64,000 nucleotides of DNA, taken from positions 124,001 to 188,000 of the forward strand of contig JAFEDT010000007.1 of assembly GCA_018241445.1 (NCBI GenBank). Direction: 5' to 3'. Origin of the DNA: Pseudomonadota bacterium. Its GTDB lineage: Bacteria; Pseudomonadota; Gammaproteobacteria; Steroidobacterales; Steroidobacteraceae. Below the pieces are notes generated by a model. The model searched no databases and was not told the DNA's origin. It was given only the letters and a program-made list of their open reading frames with translations. Of this stretch, positions 23,296 to 32,538 are shown piece after piece. Position 1 is the first letter of the stretch. Each line of letters starts with the position of its first letter. Made by a program: the position numbers and the translations under genes.

Positions 23296-24680
23296 GGCAC
23301 CGCCTCGATCAGCAGCCGTGGTGTCGCCAGCACCTGCGCCAGCGCCGTGGTGAAGCGTGCCGCCATGGCGCCGTCGATCACGCGGTGATCGTAGGACAGG
23401 GACAGCGGCAACATCAGCCGCGGCACGAAGGCGCCGGATTGCAACACCGGGCGCATGGCGGAGCGCGACACACCCAGGATCGCGACTTCCGGTGCGTTGA
23501 TGATGGGGGTAAAAGCCGTGCCGCCGATGCCGCCCAGGCTGGAAATGGTGAAGCAACCGCCCTGCATGTCCGTCGGCGGCAACTTGCCGGCGCGCGCCTT
23601 CTCCGACAGCTGCCCGAGCTGGCGCGCCAGTTCGTAGATGTCCTTGCGGTGGGCGTCACGCACCACGGGCACGACCAGGCCGTGCGGCGTGTCGGCCGCG
23701 AAACCCATGTGCACGTACTGGCGCACGATCAGGCTGCTACCGCCGGGATCGAGCGCGGAGTTGAAGCGCGGAAATTTCTGCAGCATGAGCACGCAGGCGC
23801 GCATGATGAAGGACAGCGGCGTGAGCTTCACGCCAGCCGCCTGCGCCTTGTCCTTGAGGCTGCCGCGCAATTCCTCCAGCCCGGTGATGTCGGCCTCGTC
23901 GAACTGCGTGACGTGCGGAATGTTGACCCAGCTCGCGTGCAGCCGCGGGCCGGAGATCTTCTGGATGCGAGTCAGCGGTTCGACCGTTACCGGCCCGAAC
24001 TGGCTGTAATCCACCACCGGCACTGCCGGCAGCGCGGCCGCTCCAGCCGCGGCGGCGGGCGCCGCGCCGGTGAGCGCGCCCTTGACGAAAGCCTTCACAT
24101 CCTCGTGCGTGATGCGGCCCTTTTCACCACTGCCCTTCACCTGCGCCAGGTTGACGCCCAGCTCGCGCGCGAACTTGCGCACCGAGGGACCGGCATGAGC
24201 GCGCGAGAAGCCCGGCTCGTCGATGGGCGCCAGGTCGGTACGCACGCCCGGAATGGGCGCGACCGGCGCGGCAGCCGGCGCGGGCTGCGATGCCGGCGCT
24301 GCGGGACGCGGCGTCGCCGCCGCAGCCACCGGGGGTGCTGGCGCCACGGGAGAGGCAGTCGCCGCCGGCGCCACAGGCGCGGCGGCCGCCGGTGCTGCTG
24401 GTGCCGCTGACGCTGCTGTACCGGCCGCGCCGGTGCGCACGGTGACGACCAGGTCCCCGGTCGAGAGGCGCGAATCGCGCGTCACGTGTACGCGCTCGAT
24501 CACGCCGGCGGCAGTGGACGGTACGTCCATCGCGGCCTTCTCCGACTCCAGGGTGACCAGCGGCGTGTCGATTGCCACGCTATCGCCGGCCTTCACCATC
24601 ACGTCGATGACGGCCACGTCCTTGAAGTTGCCCAGGTCGGGCACGCGCACTTCGGTCAGATTCGCATCACTCACAGGCAT
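23292..24680 (-). CDS. aceF: pyruvate dehydrogenase E2, dihydrolipoyl acetyltransferase
   Basis: 462-residue core of the pyruvate dehydrogenase complex. One lipoyl domain (about 1-80, Lys in ESEKAAMDVPS), a long Ala/Pro linker, a peripheral-subunit-binding domain (AGPSVRKFARELGVNLAQVKG) and a catalytic acetyltransferase domain ending with the active-site SYDHRVIDGAMAARF. A single lipoyl domain compares with three in E. coli E2; the E3 here carries another. ATG 24680 is preferred to a more upstream in-frame ATG that adds a Pro/Arg-rich stretch. It starts 34 bases after aceE ends. Confidence 0.96.
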   Translation of the reverse strand: MPVSDANLTEVRVPDLGNFKDVAVIDVMVKAGDSVAIDTPLVTLESEKAAMDVPSTAAGVIERVHVTRDSRLSTGDLVVTVRTGAAGTAASAAPAAPAAAAPVAPAATASPVAPAPPVAAAATPRPAAPASQPAPAAAPVAPIPGVRTDLAPIDEPGFSRAHAGPSVRKFARELGVNLAQVKGSGEKGRITHEDVKAFVKGALTGAAPAAAAGAAALPAVPVVDYSQFGPVTVEPLTRIQKISGPRLHASWVNIPHVTQFDEADITGLEELRGSLKDKAQAAGVKLTPLSFIMRACVLMLQKFPRFNSALDPGGSSLIVRQYVHMGFAADTPHGLVVPVVRDAHRKDIYELARQLGQLSEKARAGKLPPTDMQGGCFTISSLGGIGGTAFTPIINAPEVAILGVSRSAMRPVLQSGAFVPRLMLPLSLSYDHRVIDGAMAARFTTALAQVLATPRLLIEAVP

Positions 24681-24714
24681 GCCACCGCGGTTGGCGGGCG
24701 GGTACTCGTGTACA

Positions 24715-27384
24715 TCACGTGTTCCAGGGCACGGGCTTCTCGGGATCGACGCCCAGCTTAGCAATCGCCTGTACGACCGAAGCCGGGTCGATGCCGCCGC
24801 CGTCGGCCAGCGCCTTCAGGGCAGCGATCACGATGTAACGACGATCGACCTCGAAGTGCTGGCGCAGGGCGGCGCGTGAATCGGAGCGGCCAAAACCGTC
24901 GGTGCCCAGGGTCACGTAGCGCCCATCCACCCACTGGCGGATCTGGTCGGGCACGATGCGCATGTAGTCGGTGGCCGCGACCACCGGGCCGCCGCGGCCC
25001 TCGAGCAGCGTGCGCACGTAGGGCATCCGTGGCGGCTTGCCCGGATGCAGCAGGTTCCAGCGCTCGCACTCGAGAGCCTGACGGCGCAACTCGCTGAAGC
25101 TGGTCACTGACAGCACATCGGCGGGGATGTGGAAGTCCTCTTCCAGCATCTTCGCCGCCGCGATGCACTCGCGCAGGATCGTGCCCGAGCCGAGCAGCGT
25201 GGCGCGCACCTTGCCGCGGCCGCCGCTTTGCAACAGATAACCCCCGGCCAGGATGCCCGCCTCCGCGCCGGCCGGCATGGCGGGCTGCGGGTAGTTTTCG
25301 TTCATCACCGTGAGGTAGTAGAAGATGCTCTCCTGCTCGGCGTACATGCGGCGCATGCCGTCCTGGATGATCACAGCCAGCTCGTAGGCGAAGGCCGGGT
25401 CGTAGGCATGGCAGTTGGGCACGGTGGTGGCCACCAGCTGGCTGTGGCCGTCCTGGTGCTGCAGCCCCTCGCCGGCGAGCGTGGTGCGCCCGGCGGTGGC
25501 GCCGAGCAGAAAGCCACGCGCCTGGATGTCGCCCGCGGCCCAGATGAAATCACCCACCCGCTGGAAACCGAACATCGAGTAGAAGATATAGAACGGCACC
25601 ATGTTGATGCCGTGATTGCTGTAGGCGGTGCCGGCGGCGATCCACGAGCACAGCGCGCCGGCCTCGTTGATGCCCTCCTCGATCATCTGTCCCTTCTTGT
25701 CCTCGCGGTAGGACATGAGGGTCTCGGCATCCTGGGGCGTGTAGAGCTGTCCGACGGAGGAATAGATGCCGATCTGGCGGAACAATCCCTCCATACCGAA
25801 GGTGCGCGCCTCGTCGGGCACGATCGGCACGATATTGCGGCCGATGTTGCGGTCCTTCAGCAGTATGTTGAGGATGCGCACGAAGGCCATGGTGGTGGAA
25901 ATCTCGCGCTCCCCGGTACCCTCCAGCACCGGCGCGAAGGCCGTCAGCGGCGGCACCGCCAGGGGATCGGCCGTGCGCCGCCGCGCCGGCAGCGACCCGC
26001 CGAGCGCCGCGCGCTTTCCCATCATGTAGCGCTGCTCTTCGGAATCCGGCTCAGGCTTGCGGAACGGCAGGCGCGCCAGGTCGGCATCCGACACCGGGAT
26101 GTTGAAGCGGTCACGGAAGGCGCGCAGGTCCTCCTCGGAAAGCTTCTTCTGCTGGTGGGCGATCATCTGCCCCTCGCCGCCCTTGCCGAGCCCGAAGCCC
26201 TTGACCGTCTTGGCGAAGATCACGGTGGGCCGCCCCTTGTGGGCCATCGCGGCCGCGTAGGCGGCATACACCTTGTGGGGATCGTGGCCGCCGCGGTTCA
26301 GCCGCCAGATCTCCTCGTCGGACATGTTGGCGACCATGGCCTTCAGTTCTGGATACTTGCCGAAGAAGTGCTCGCGGGTATAGGCGCCGCCCTTGGCCTT
26401 GAAGTTCTGGTACTCGCCGTCGACACACTCCTCCATCACCCGGCGCAACAGCCCCTGGGTGTCGCGCGCCAGCAGTGGATCCCAGCGCGAACCCCACAGC
26501 ACCTTGATCACGTTCCAGCCGGCGCCCAGGAAAGCGGCCTCCAGCTCCTGGATGATCTTGCCGTTGCCGCGCACCGGGCCGTCCAGGCGTTGCAGGTTGC
26601 AGTTGACGACCACGATCAGGTTGTCGAGGCCCTCGCGCACCGGCATGGTCAGCGCGCCCATCGACTCCGGCTCGTCCATCTCGCCGTCACCGAGGAAGGC
26701 CCAGATCTTCTGGTCCGACGGCGGCACCAGTCCGCGGTGTTCCAGGTAACGCGTAAAACGGGCCTGGAAGATCGCCATCATGGGACCCAGGCCCATGGAG
26801 ACGGTCGGGAACTGCCAGAAGTCCGGCATCAGCCAGGGGTGCGGGTATGAGGACAGCCCGATTCCCGGTCCGTCGGCTTCCTGGCGGAAGTGCCGCAGCT
26901 GCGAGTCCGTCAGCCGCCCCTCCAGGTAGGCGCGCGCGTAGATGCCGGGCGAGGAATGCCCCTGGATGAACACCATGTCCCCGGGGTGCTGCGCCGAGGG
27001 CGCGCGCCACACGTGGTTGAATCCGACTTCGTACAGCGTCGCCGATGAGGCGTAACTGGCCAGGTGGCCGCCGTACTCCGAGGAGGTCTTGTTGGCGGCC
27101 AGCACCATCGCCAGCGCATTCCAGCGGATGTAGGCCTCCACACGCCGCTCCAGCGCACGGTTGCCCGGGTACTCGGCCTCCCGTCCGGTGGGGATGGTGT
27201 TGACGTAGGCGGTGTTGGGCCGGAACGGCAGGTACGCACCGCTGCGGCGCGTGTAGTCGATCAGGCGATCCAGCAGGAAGTGGGCCCGCTGCGGTCCCTG
27301 GGCCTTGAGCACGGAGTCAATCGATTCGAGCCACTCGCGGGTCTCGATCGGGTCTATATCTTCAGGTTTCTGCAGTTCGCTCAT
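24715..27384 (-). CDS. aceE: pyruvate dehydrogenase E1 component (homodimeric)
   Basis: 889-residue thiamine diphosphate enzyme that decarboxylates pyruvate and acetylates E2 lipoyl groups. The ThDP-binding segment [18 protein letters not shown]...[20 protein letters not shown] is intact, and the length is that of the single-chain E1 of gammaproteobacteria. First gene of aceE-aceF-lpdA. Its ATG lies 16 bases from the divergent pyrC ATG, so its promoter must overlap pyrC. Confidence 0.97.
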   Translation of the reverse strand: MSELQKPEDIDPIETREWLESIDSVLKAQGPQRAHFLLDRLIDYTRRSGAYLPFRPNTAYVNTIPTGREAEYPGNRALERRVEAYIRWNALAMVLAANKTSSEYGGHLASYASSATLYEVGFNHVWRAPSAQHPGDMVFIQGHSSPGIYARAYLEGRLTDSQLRHFRQEADGPGIGLSSYPHPWLMPDFWQFPTVSMGLGPMMAIFQARFTRYLEHRGLVPPSDQKIWAFLGDGEMDEPESMGALTMPVREGLDNLIVVVNCNLQRLDGPVRGNGKIIQELEAAFLGAGWNVIKVLWGSRWDPLLARDTQGLLRRVMEECVDGEYQNFKAKGGAYTREHFFGKYPELKAMVANMSDEEIWRLNRGGHDPHKVYAAYAAAMAHKGRPTVIFAKTVKGFGLGKGGEGQMIAHQQKKLSEEDLRAFRDRFNIPVSDADLARLPFRKPEPDSEEQRYMMGKRAALGGSLPARRRTADPLAVPPLTAFAPVLEGTGEREISTTMAFVRILNILLKDRNIGRNIVPIVPDEARTFGMEGLFRQIGIYSSVGQLYTPQDAETLMSYREDKKGQMIEEGINEAGALCSWIAAGTAYSNHGINMVPFYIFYSMFGFQRVGDFIWAAGDIQARGFLLGATAGRTTLAGEGLQHQDGHSQLVATTVPNCHAYDPAFAYELAVIIQDGMRRMYAEQESIFYYLTVMNENYPQPAMPAGAEAGILAGGYLLQSGGRGKVRATLLGSGTILRECIAAAKMLEEDFHIPADVLSVTSFSELRRQALECERWNLLHPGKPPRMPYVRTLLEGRGGPVVAATDYMRIVPDQIRQWVDGRYVTLGTDGFGRSDSRAALRQHFEVDRRYIVIAALKALADGGGIDPASVVQAIAKLGVDPEKPVPWNT

Positions 27385-27400
27385 GAGACAATATCGAACA

Positions 27401-28483
27401 ATGTTAGCACGTTACGCAGATCCAGCCGCGACCGGGCGACTCAGCCTGGCACGCCCCGACGACTGGCACCTGCACCTGCGCGACGGCACGGCGCTGCGCG
27501 CGGTACTGCCGTTCACGGTCGCGCAGTTCGCCCGGGCAATCATCATGCCCAACCTCTCGCCGCCGGTCACCAGCGCAGCGGCAGCAACTGCCTACCGGCA
27601 GCGCATCCTCGATGCACTACCCCCGCACGCGCAGTTTACGCCCCTGATGACCCTGTACCTGACAGATCGCACGCCGCCTGAGGAGATCGACGCCGCCCGC
27701 GAGAGCGGCGTGGTGGGCTGCAAACTCTACCCTGCCGGGGCCACCACGCATTCCGAGGCCGGGGTCACGGACGTGCGGCGCCTGGACGGGGTATTCGAGC
27801 GCATGGCCCGCGCCGGCCTGGTATTGCAGGTACACGGCGAGGTGACCGACCCGGCGGTGGACGTGTTCGAGCGCGAGGCGGTATTCATCGACACGGTGCT
27901 GGCGCCGCTCGCGGCGCGCCATCCGCAGCTGAAGATCGTGTTCGAGCACATCACCACGCACCAGGCGCTGCAGTTCGTGCTCGGCGGCCGCGAGGGAATC
28001 GCGGCCACTGTGACACCCCAGCACCTGCTGATGAACCGTAACGCCCTGTTCGCCGGCGGCCTGCGACCGCACCACTACTGTCTGCCGGTACTGAAGGCCG
28101 AAGAACACCGGCGCGCGCTGCTGGCGGCGGTTGCCCGCGGCGAACGGCGGCTGTTTCTGGGCACCGACAGCGCGCCGCACGCCCGCCGGGCCAAGGAAGC
28201 CGCCTGCGGTTGTGCGGGAGTTTTCTCCGCACACGCGGCGCTGGAGCTGTACGCCGAGGCCTTCGAAGCCGCCGGGGCCCTGCAACACCTGGAGGCCTTC
28301 GCCTCCCACAACGGCGCCGACTTCTACGGCCTGCCGCGCAACCGCGACGCGGTACTGCTGATCAGGGAGGGCTGGACGGTCCCTGCGAAATACGACTACG
28401 CGGACGGCGGTGAGCTGGTGCCGCTGCGCGCTGGCGAGACGCTGGCGTGGCGCCTGGCCGCGCGGCACGAGGCTGCGCAGTGA
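27401..28483 (+). CDS. pyrC: dihydroorotase (class II)
   Basis: Zinc amidohydrolase that cyclises carbamoyl aspartate to dihydroorotate in pyrimidine synthesis. The metal-binding [10 protein letters not shown], the carboxylated Lys in [14 protein letters not shown], His in [10 protein letters not shown], and [15 protein letters not shown] are all present. 360 residues, near the length of E. coli PyrC. Start could be 27401 or 27383; the later is chosen because the earlier would overlap aceE. The rnt start overlaps its stop. Confidence 0.96.
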   Translation: MLARYADPAATGRLSLARPDDWHLHLRDGTALRAVLPFTVAQFARAIIMPNLSPPVTSAAAATAYRQRILDALPPHAQFTPLMTLYLTDRTPPEEIDAARESGVVGCKLYPAGATTHSEAGVTDVRRLDGVFERMARAGLVLQVHGEVTDPAVDVFEREAVFIDTVLAPLAARHPQLKIVFEHITTHQALQFVLGGREGIAATVTPQHLLMNRNALFAGGLRPHHYCLPVLKAEEHRRALLAAVARGERRLFLGTDSAPHARRAKEAACGCAGVFSAHAALELYAEAFEAAGALQHLEAFASHNGADFYGLPRNRDAVLLIREGWTVPAKYDYADGGELVPLRAGETLAWRLAARHEAAQ

Positions 28484-29199
28484 ACGACACGGCCGCGGCG
28501 CTGATGGCGCGCCGCTTCCGCGGCTACCTGCCGGTGGCCATCGACGTGGAGTGCGGAGGCTTCAATGCCGCAACCGACGCGCTGCTGGAAATCGCCGCCG
28601 TGCTGGTGGACATGGAGCCGGACGGCACGCTGCGGCGCGGCGAGTCCTGGCACTTCCACGTGCAGCCCTTTCCAGGCGCGCGCCTGGAGCCGGCCGCGCT
28701 CAGTGTGACCGGCATCGATCCCTTCCATCCGCTGCGGCCGGCTCTGCCCGAGCACGACGCACTGCAGCGCGTGTTCCGCGAGGTGCGACGTGCGGTGCGT
28801 GCATACGAGTGCCGGCGCGCGATCCTGGTCGGGCACAACGCCGCCTTCGATCTCGGCTTCCTCAACGCCGCGGTGGAACGCACCAGGATCAAACGCAACC
28901 CTTTCCATCCATTCTCGTGTTTCGACACCGCCACCCTGGCAGGCGCTGCGCTCGGCCAGACGGTGCTGGCCAAGGCGGTACGCGTGGCGGGGCTCGAGTG
29001 GGATGCGAGCAGTGCACACAGCGCACGCTACGACGCGGAACGCAGCGCCGACCTGTTCTGCCTGGCCTGCAATCGTCTCAACGACAGCTTCCAGGTGGCC
29101 GACCAGCGGGCCCGCGCCTTCGGTTGGGGCGTATCGGGTCCTGAGGCGGGCGAGAGCGAGGCTCAGTCGCCGGACGACAGCGCCAATCCGGCTTCTTAA
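28480..29199 (+). CDS. rnt: ribonuclease T
   Basis: DEDD-family 3'-5' exoribonuclease that trims tRNA and other stable RNA 3' ends. Exo I contains AIDVECGGF (Asp, Glu), Exo [12 protein letters not shown], Exo [16 protein letters not shown]. The GTG at 28480 overlaps the pyrC stop (GTGA). 239 residues; the last 30 or so are a polar extension. Its final four bases overlap the end of grxD. Confidence 0.95.
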   Translation: MNDTAAALMARRFRGYLPVAIDVECGGFNAATDALLEIAAVLVDMEPDGTLRRGESWHFHVQPFPGARLEPAALSVTGIDPFHPLRPALPEHDALQRVFREVRRAVRAYECRRAILVGHNAAFDLGFLNAAVERTRIKRNPFHPFSCFDTATLAGAALGQTVLAKAVRVAGLEWDASSAHSARYDAERSADLFCLACNRLNDSFQVADQRARAFGWGVSGPEAGESEAQSPDDSANPAS

Positions 29200-29522
29200 G
29201 TGGCGGCGGCGCCGGCGTCCGCGAGCAACTTCTTCAGCTCGCCGCTCTTGTACATCTGCAGCGCGATGTCGCAGCCGCCGACCAGCTCGCCCTTGACGTA
29301 CAGCTGCGGATAGGTGGGCCAGTTGGAATAGCGCTTCAGCGCCTCGCGCAGCTCGGGCTGCTCGAAGATATTGACACTGTGGAACTTCGCGCCCACGGCA
29401 CGCAACGCCGCCACGGTCTGCGCCGAGAATCCGCATTGCGGAAAGTCCGGCGTTCCCTTCATGAATAGCACCACGGGGCTGGTTGCCAGCTCCGCCTTGA
29501 TCTTCTCTGCCACGTCGTCCAT
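29196..29522 (-). CDS. grxD: monothiol glutaredoxin, Grx4 type
   Basis: 108-residue monothiol glutaredoxin that binds a 2Fe-2S cluster with glutathione and passes it on. The active site is CGFS in DFPQCGFSAQTVAAL, and GSH-binding WPTYPQLYVKGELVGGCDI is intact. It follows the DUF1289 gene by 7 bases on the minus strand. Confidence 0.95.
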   Translation of the reverse strand: MDDVAEKIKAELATSPVVLFMKGTPDFPQCGFSAQTVAALRAVGAKFHSVNIFEQPELREALKRYSNWPTYPQLYVKGELVGGCDIALQMYKSGELKKLLADAGAAAT

Positions 29523-29529
29523 TGGGTCC

Positions 29530-29733
29530 TCACTTGATCCTGTCCGGCTGCGCGCGCCGCCGCGCCAGCTCCTCGAGCAACTGCCGTTGCTCCGACGCAC
29601 TCATTCCCAGCCAGCGCCCGATCTCGTCGATGGTGCGCAGGCAGCCGCGGCAGTAGCCGCGCGGGTCGAGCACGCAGGCGCTGATGCAGGGTGACGGGGG
29701 ACGCCCGCCCGGATGCTCCGGCGTGCTCGGCAA
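29530..29733 (-). CDS. DUF1289 small zinc-ribbon-like protein
   Basis: 67-residue protein of the DUF1289 family. The four-Cys signature SPCISACVLDPRGYCRGCLR with RTIDEIGRW is complete. Role unknown; here it is co-directional with grxD and its start is 146 bases from the divergent membrane-protein gene. Confidence 0.85.
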   Translation of the reverse strand: MPSTPEHPGGRPPSPCISACVLDPRGYCRGCLRTIDEIGRWLGMSASEQRQLLEELARRRAQPDRIK

Positions 29734-29879
29734 GAAGTCCTCGATGCGGCCCCTTCAGCGGCCTTCTCTCCCGCCTGTGCTACGTGCGGGATTGGCATTA
29801 TGGGGGCCGCTCGCCTATTCTTCAAACGTGTGGAATCACCCCTGACCAGCGGAAACAACAACTTGGGAGCTTTTTTGCC

Positions 29880-30482
29880 ATGAATCCTCTCAACAATCAC
29901 CGTCACACCCTCATCCTGGGCGTAGTGCTTGGCCTGATCCTGACCGTGGCGATCGGCGGCACCCATTTCAACTCCCTGGGATTCGCACGCTGGTTCCACA
30001 TCGTTGCGGGCGTCTTCTGGATCGGGCTGCTGTACTACTTCAACGTCGTGCAGACCCCGGCGATGGCTGACGCGGCAGCCGACAAGGGTGGCCCCGGCGG
30101 CGCCGGCATCAGCAAGTATGTCGCGCCGCGCGGGTTGTTCTGGTTCCGCTGGGGTGCAGTGGCCACCTGGGTGGGCGGCGTGTGGCTGCTGGGTCGGAAG
30201 TTCGTTCCGGCCTTCACCCTGGGCGCCGGACTGGACGATCCCACCCATTACTTCCTGATCATCGGCATCGGCGCCTGGCTGGGCACCATCATGCTATTCA
30301 ATGTCTGGGTCCTGATCTGGCCGAACCAGAAGAAGATCCTGGGGATCGTGGCCGCCACCGACGACGAGAAGGCTCGCGCCCGCAAGACCGCCGGCCTGGC
30401 CTCGCGCGTCAACTTCCTGCTGTCGATCCCCATGCTGATGTGCATGGCCTCCGCCAGCCACGGGCTGCCGCTGATTCATTAG
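29880..30482 (+). CDS. PuuD-like membrane protein (urate-hydroxylase N-terminal family)
   Basis: 200-residue membrane protein with five or so helices. [28 protein letters not shown], with the His in helix two, and [22 protein letters not shown] are typical of the DUF989/urate hydroxylase PuuD membrane domain. The cytochrome c part of full PuuD is absent and no purine catabolism genes are present, so activity on urate is not supported. Ribosome binding site GGGAG is 11 bases before ATG 29880. nadC starts 4 bases downstream. Confidence 0.75.
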   Translation: MNPLNNHRHTLILGVVLGLILTVAIGGTHFNSLGFARWFHIVAGVFWIGLLYYFNVVQTPAMADAAADKGGPGGAGISKYVAPRGLFWFRWGAVATWVGGVWLLGRKFVPAFTLGAGLDDPTHYFLIIGIGAWLGTIMLFNVWVLIWPNQKKILGIVAATDDEKARARKTAGLASRVNFLLSIPMLMCMASASHGLPLIH

Positions 30483-30486
30483 AGAC

Positions 30487-31350
30487 TTGAGGCAGGCTCC
30501 CGTTCCGCCGCCGCCCGACCTGCCGCAGCAGGTCGAGGCGGCGCTGCGCGAAGACATCGGCACGGGAGACGTGACCGCTGCGCTGGTGCCCGCGCAGCAA
30601 CAGGTACACGGACACGTCATCACCCGCGAGGACGCCATCCTGTGCGGCCGGCCGTGGGCCGAGGAAACTTTCCGCCGTCTTGATCCGCGCGTGGTCCTGC
30701 AATGGCACGCCGCGGACGGCGAGCCGCTGCGCGCAGGCCAGGTCATCGTGGACATCAGTGGACCTGCGCGCGCAGTCCTGACCGGCGAGCGTACCGCGCT
30801 CAACTTCCTGCAGCTGCTGTCGGCAACCGCCACCGCCTCACAACGCTTCGTCCAGGCGGTAGCCGGAACGGGCTGCACCATCCTGGATACCCGCAAGACC
30901 CTGCCGGGCCTGCGCACGGCGCAGAAATACGCCGTGCGCTGCGGCGGCGCCGACAATCTGCGCATGGGCCTGTACGACCGCGTGCTCATCAAGGAAAACC
31001 ATATCGCCGCCGCCGGTTCCATCGGCGCCGCGGTAGCCGCCGCGCGCCGCAGCGCACCGGGGATCGTAGTGGAGGTGGAGGTCGAGAACCTCGCGGAGTT
31101 TGCGCAGGCGCTCGCGGCCGCGGCCGACATCGTCATGCTCGATGAATTCAGCCGGGCTGACATGATGAGCGCCGTAGCGCGCAACCGCGATCTCGGCCGC
31201 CCGGTGAAACTGGAAGCCTCCGGCGGAGTATCGCTCGAGACCGTGCGTGAAATTGCCCTGACGGGCGTGGATTACGTGTCGGTCGGTTCCATCACCAAGC
31301 ACGTGCGGGCGGTTGATCTGTCGATGCGCCTGCAGTTCGGCGCTTCGTAG
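30487..31350 (+). CDS. nadC: nicotinate-nucleotide pyrophosphorylase (quinolinate phosphoribosyltransferase)
   Basis: Makes NaMN from quinolinate and PRPP in de novo NAD synthesis. 287 residues with [16 protein letters not shown], the substrate-binding [20 protein letters not shown], the Lys/His of RVLIKENHI, and the C-terminal [18 protein letters not shown] and [13 protein letters not shown]. Start appears to be TTG with a poor ribosome binding site, so it may be coupled to the preceding gene. Confidence 0.96.
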   Translation: MRQAPVPPPPDLPQQVEAALREDIGTGDVTAALVPAQQQVHGHVITREDAILCGRPWAEETFRRLDPRVVLQWHAADGEPLRAGQVIVDISGPARAVLTGERTALNFLQLLSATATASQRFVQAVAGTGCTILDTRKTLPGLRTAQKYAVRCGGADNLRMGLYDRVLIKENHIAAAGSIGAAVAAARRSAPGIVVEVEVENLAEFAQALAAAADIVMLDEFSRADMMSAVARNRDLGRPVKLEASGGVSLETVREIALTGVDYVSVGSITKHVRAVDLSMRLQFGAS

Positions 31351-31365
31351 ACCCGTGGCCTCCCG

Positions 31366-31389
31366 GCGGGCGGCGTCCCTGCCGCCCGC
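31366..31389 (+). terminator. GC hairpin downstream of nadC
   Basis: GCGGGCGGC and GCCGCCCGC form a perfect 9-bp stem with a 6-base loop, 15 bases after the nadC stop. There is no T-run, so it may slow rather than end transcription. Confidence 0.35.
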
Positions 31390-31469
31390 GGCGAGTGTCT
31401 GCGCTGCGTACTGCCTGCCTGAGCCTTAGGACCGGCCGCAGCGTGCCGGCCCCAAGGCCGTCCGCTCAA

Positions 31470-31733
31470 CTAGTGCGGCGCGCCAGTCTGGTCGCTCAGT
31501 TGCTTTTTGCAGTAGTCACCGATATCGCGCTCCGTCATACCGGGATTGCTGCGCTGCACCTGCGCCACACACTCCTTCATCTGCGCCTTCTTGTCGGTGC
31601 TGTGAGTGCTGCTGTGCTGTTCCGAGGGAGCGGTGGTGGCCGGCTGCGAAGGATCGGGCGCCGGGGCCGACTGCGCGACGGCAAGCCCGCAGGCGCCGAG
31701 CGACAGCAGGACGGATGTAATGATGAGTTTCAT
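31470..31733 (-). CDS. small exported protein of unknown function
   Basis: 87 residues with a clear signal peptide (MKLIITSVLLSLGACGLAVA, cleavage near AVAQS). The mature part is Pro/Ser/Thr-rich, then KKAQMKECVAQVQRSNPGMTERDIGDYCKKQL with two Cys, which could form a disulfide. AGGAGAG precedes the ATG at good spacing. It is divergent from the response regulator gene. I do not recognise the family. Confidence 0.75.
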   Translation of the reverse strand: MKLIITSVLLSLGACGLAVAQSAPAPDPSQPATTAPSEQHSSTHSTDKKAQMKECVAQVQRSNPGMTERDIGDYCKKQLSDQTGAPH

Positions 31734-31905
31734 GGGGCTCTCTCCTTGACTCCAACAGTCCTGTGGCGGACGGCGATCAATCTACGTCGCGCACCGGCGC
31801 AACTGTAGCGCCCGCGTGCCGCGTCCGGCCGTCGGTGTTCTCCTACCCGACTGTCGCCGAATGGCGAAGCTGGCGCGATGGCGGCGACCGTGGTCTCATC
31901 GGTGA

Positions 31906-32538
31906 ATGGCGAACGTGCTCATCGCCGACGACCACGCGGTGTTCCGCACCGGGGTGCGCTACTACCTCGAGCAGGACCGCGCCGTCGAAGCCATTGGCGA
32001 GGCCGCAAGCGGTGCGGAGACGCTGCAACGGCTGCGCGACGGCCAGTGGGACCTGGTGCTGCTGGATATCAACATGCCCGACCGCACCGGCGTGGACATC
32101 CTGCGGCACATCCGCGCCACTTGCCCCGCAACACGCGTGCTGGTGTTGAGCGGCTTCGCGGAAAAGCAGTACGCCATCAACGTGCTGCGCGCCGGCGCGG
32201 CGGGCTACCTGGCCAAGGATCAGGCGCCGGAGGAACTGCTGCGCGCGCTGCACATCGTGCTGTCGGGCCGCCGCTATGTCAGCGTGGCGCTGGCGGAGAT
32301 CCTGGCCGGGCTGCTGGACGAGCCGGAGGATCAGCCGCTGCACTCGGCGCTGTCGCAGCGCGAATTCCAGATCATGTGCAAGCTGGCCGTGGGCCGCAGC
32401 GTTTCGGAGATTGCCGGGGAACTGTGCCTGAGCGTCAAGACGGTGAGCACCTATCGCGCGCGCGTGCTGCAGAAGATGCACCTGCGCACCAACGCGGACC
32501 TGACGACCTACGCGCTGCGCAACGGCCTGGTGCAGTGA
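31906..32538 (+). CDS. NarL/LuxR-family response regulator
   Basis: 210 residues. Receiver domain with acidic pocket ADDHAVFRTG and phospho-acceptor Asp54 (LVLLDINMPDR), Lys in GYLAKDQ; C-terminal LuxR helix-turn-helix (LSQREFQIMCKLAVGRSVSE, then LCLSVKTVSTYRARV). The sensor kinase gene lies tail to tail, overlapping by 31 bases, and is the obvious partner. Target genes are not known; the trehalose operon is close to the kinase gene. Confidence 0.93.
   Translation: MANVLIADDHAVFRTGVRYYLEQDRAVEAIGEAASGAETLQRLRDGQWDLVLLDINMPDRTGVDILRHIRATCPATRVLVLSGFAEKQYAINVLRAGAAGYLAKDQAPEELLRALHIVLSGRRYVSVALAEILAGLLDEPEDQPLHSALSQREFQIMCKLAVGRSVSEIAGELCLSVKTVSTYRARVLQKMHLRTNADLTTYALRNGLVQ

Noticed and set aside
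22880..24440. CRISPR-like or tandem DNA repeats
   Set aside because: The repetition is Ala/Pro-coding linker sequence in aceF and lpdA, with no regular spacers.
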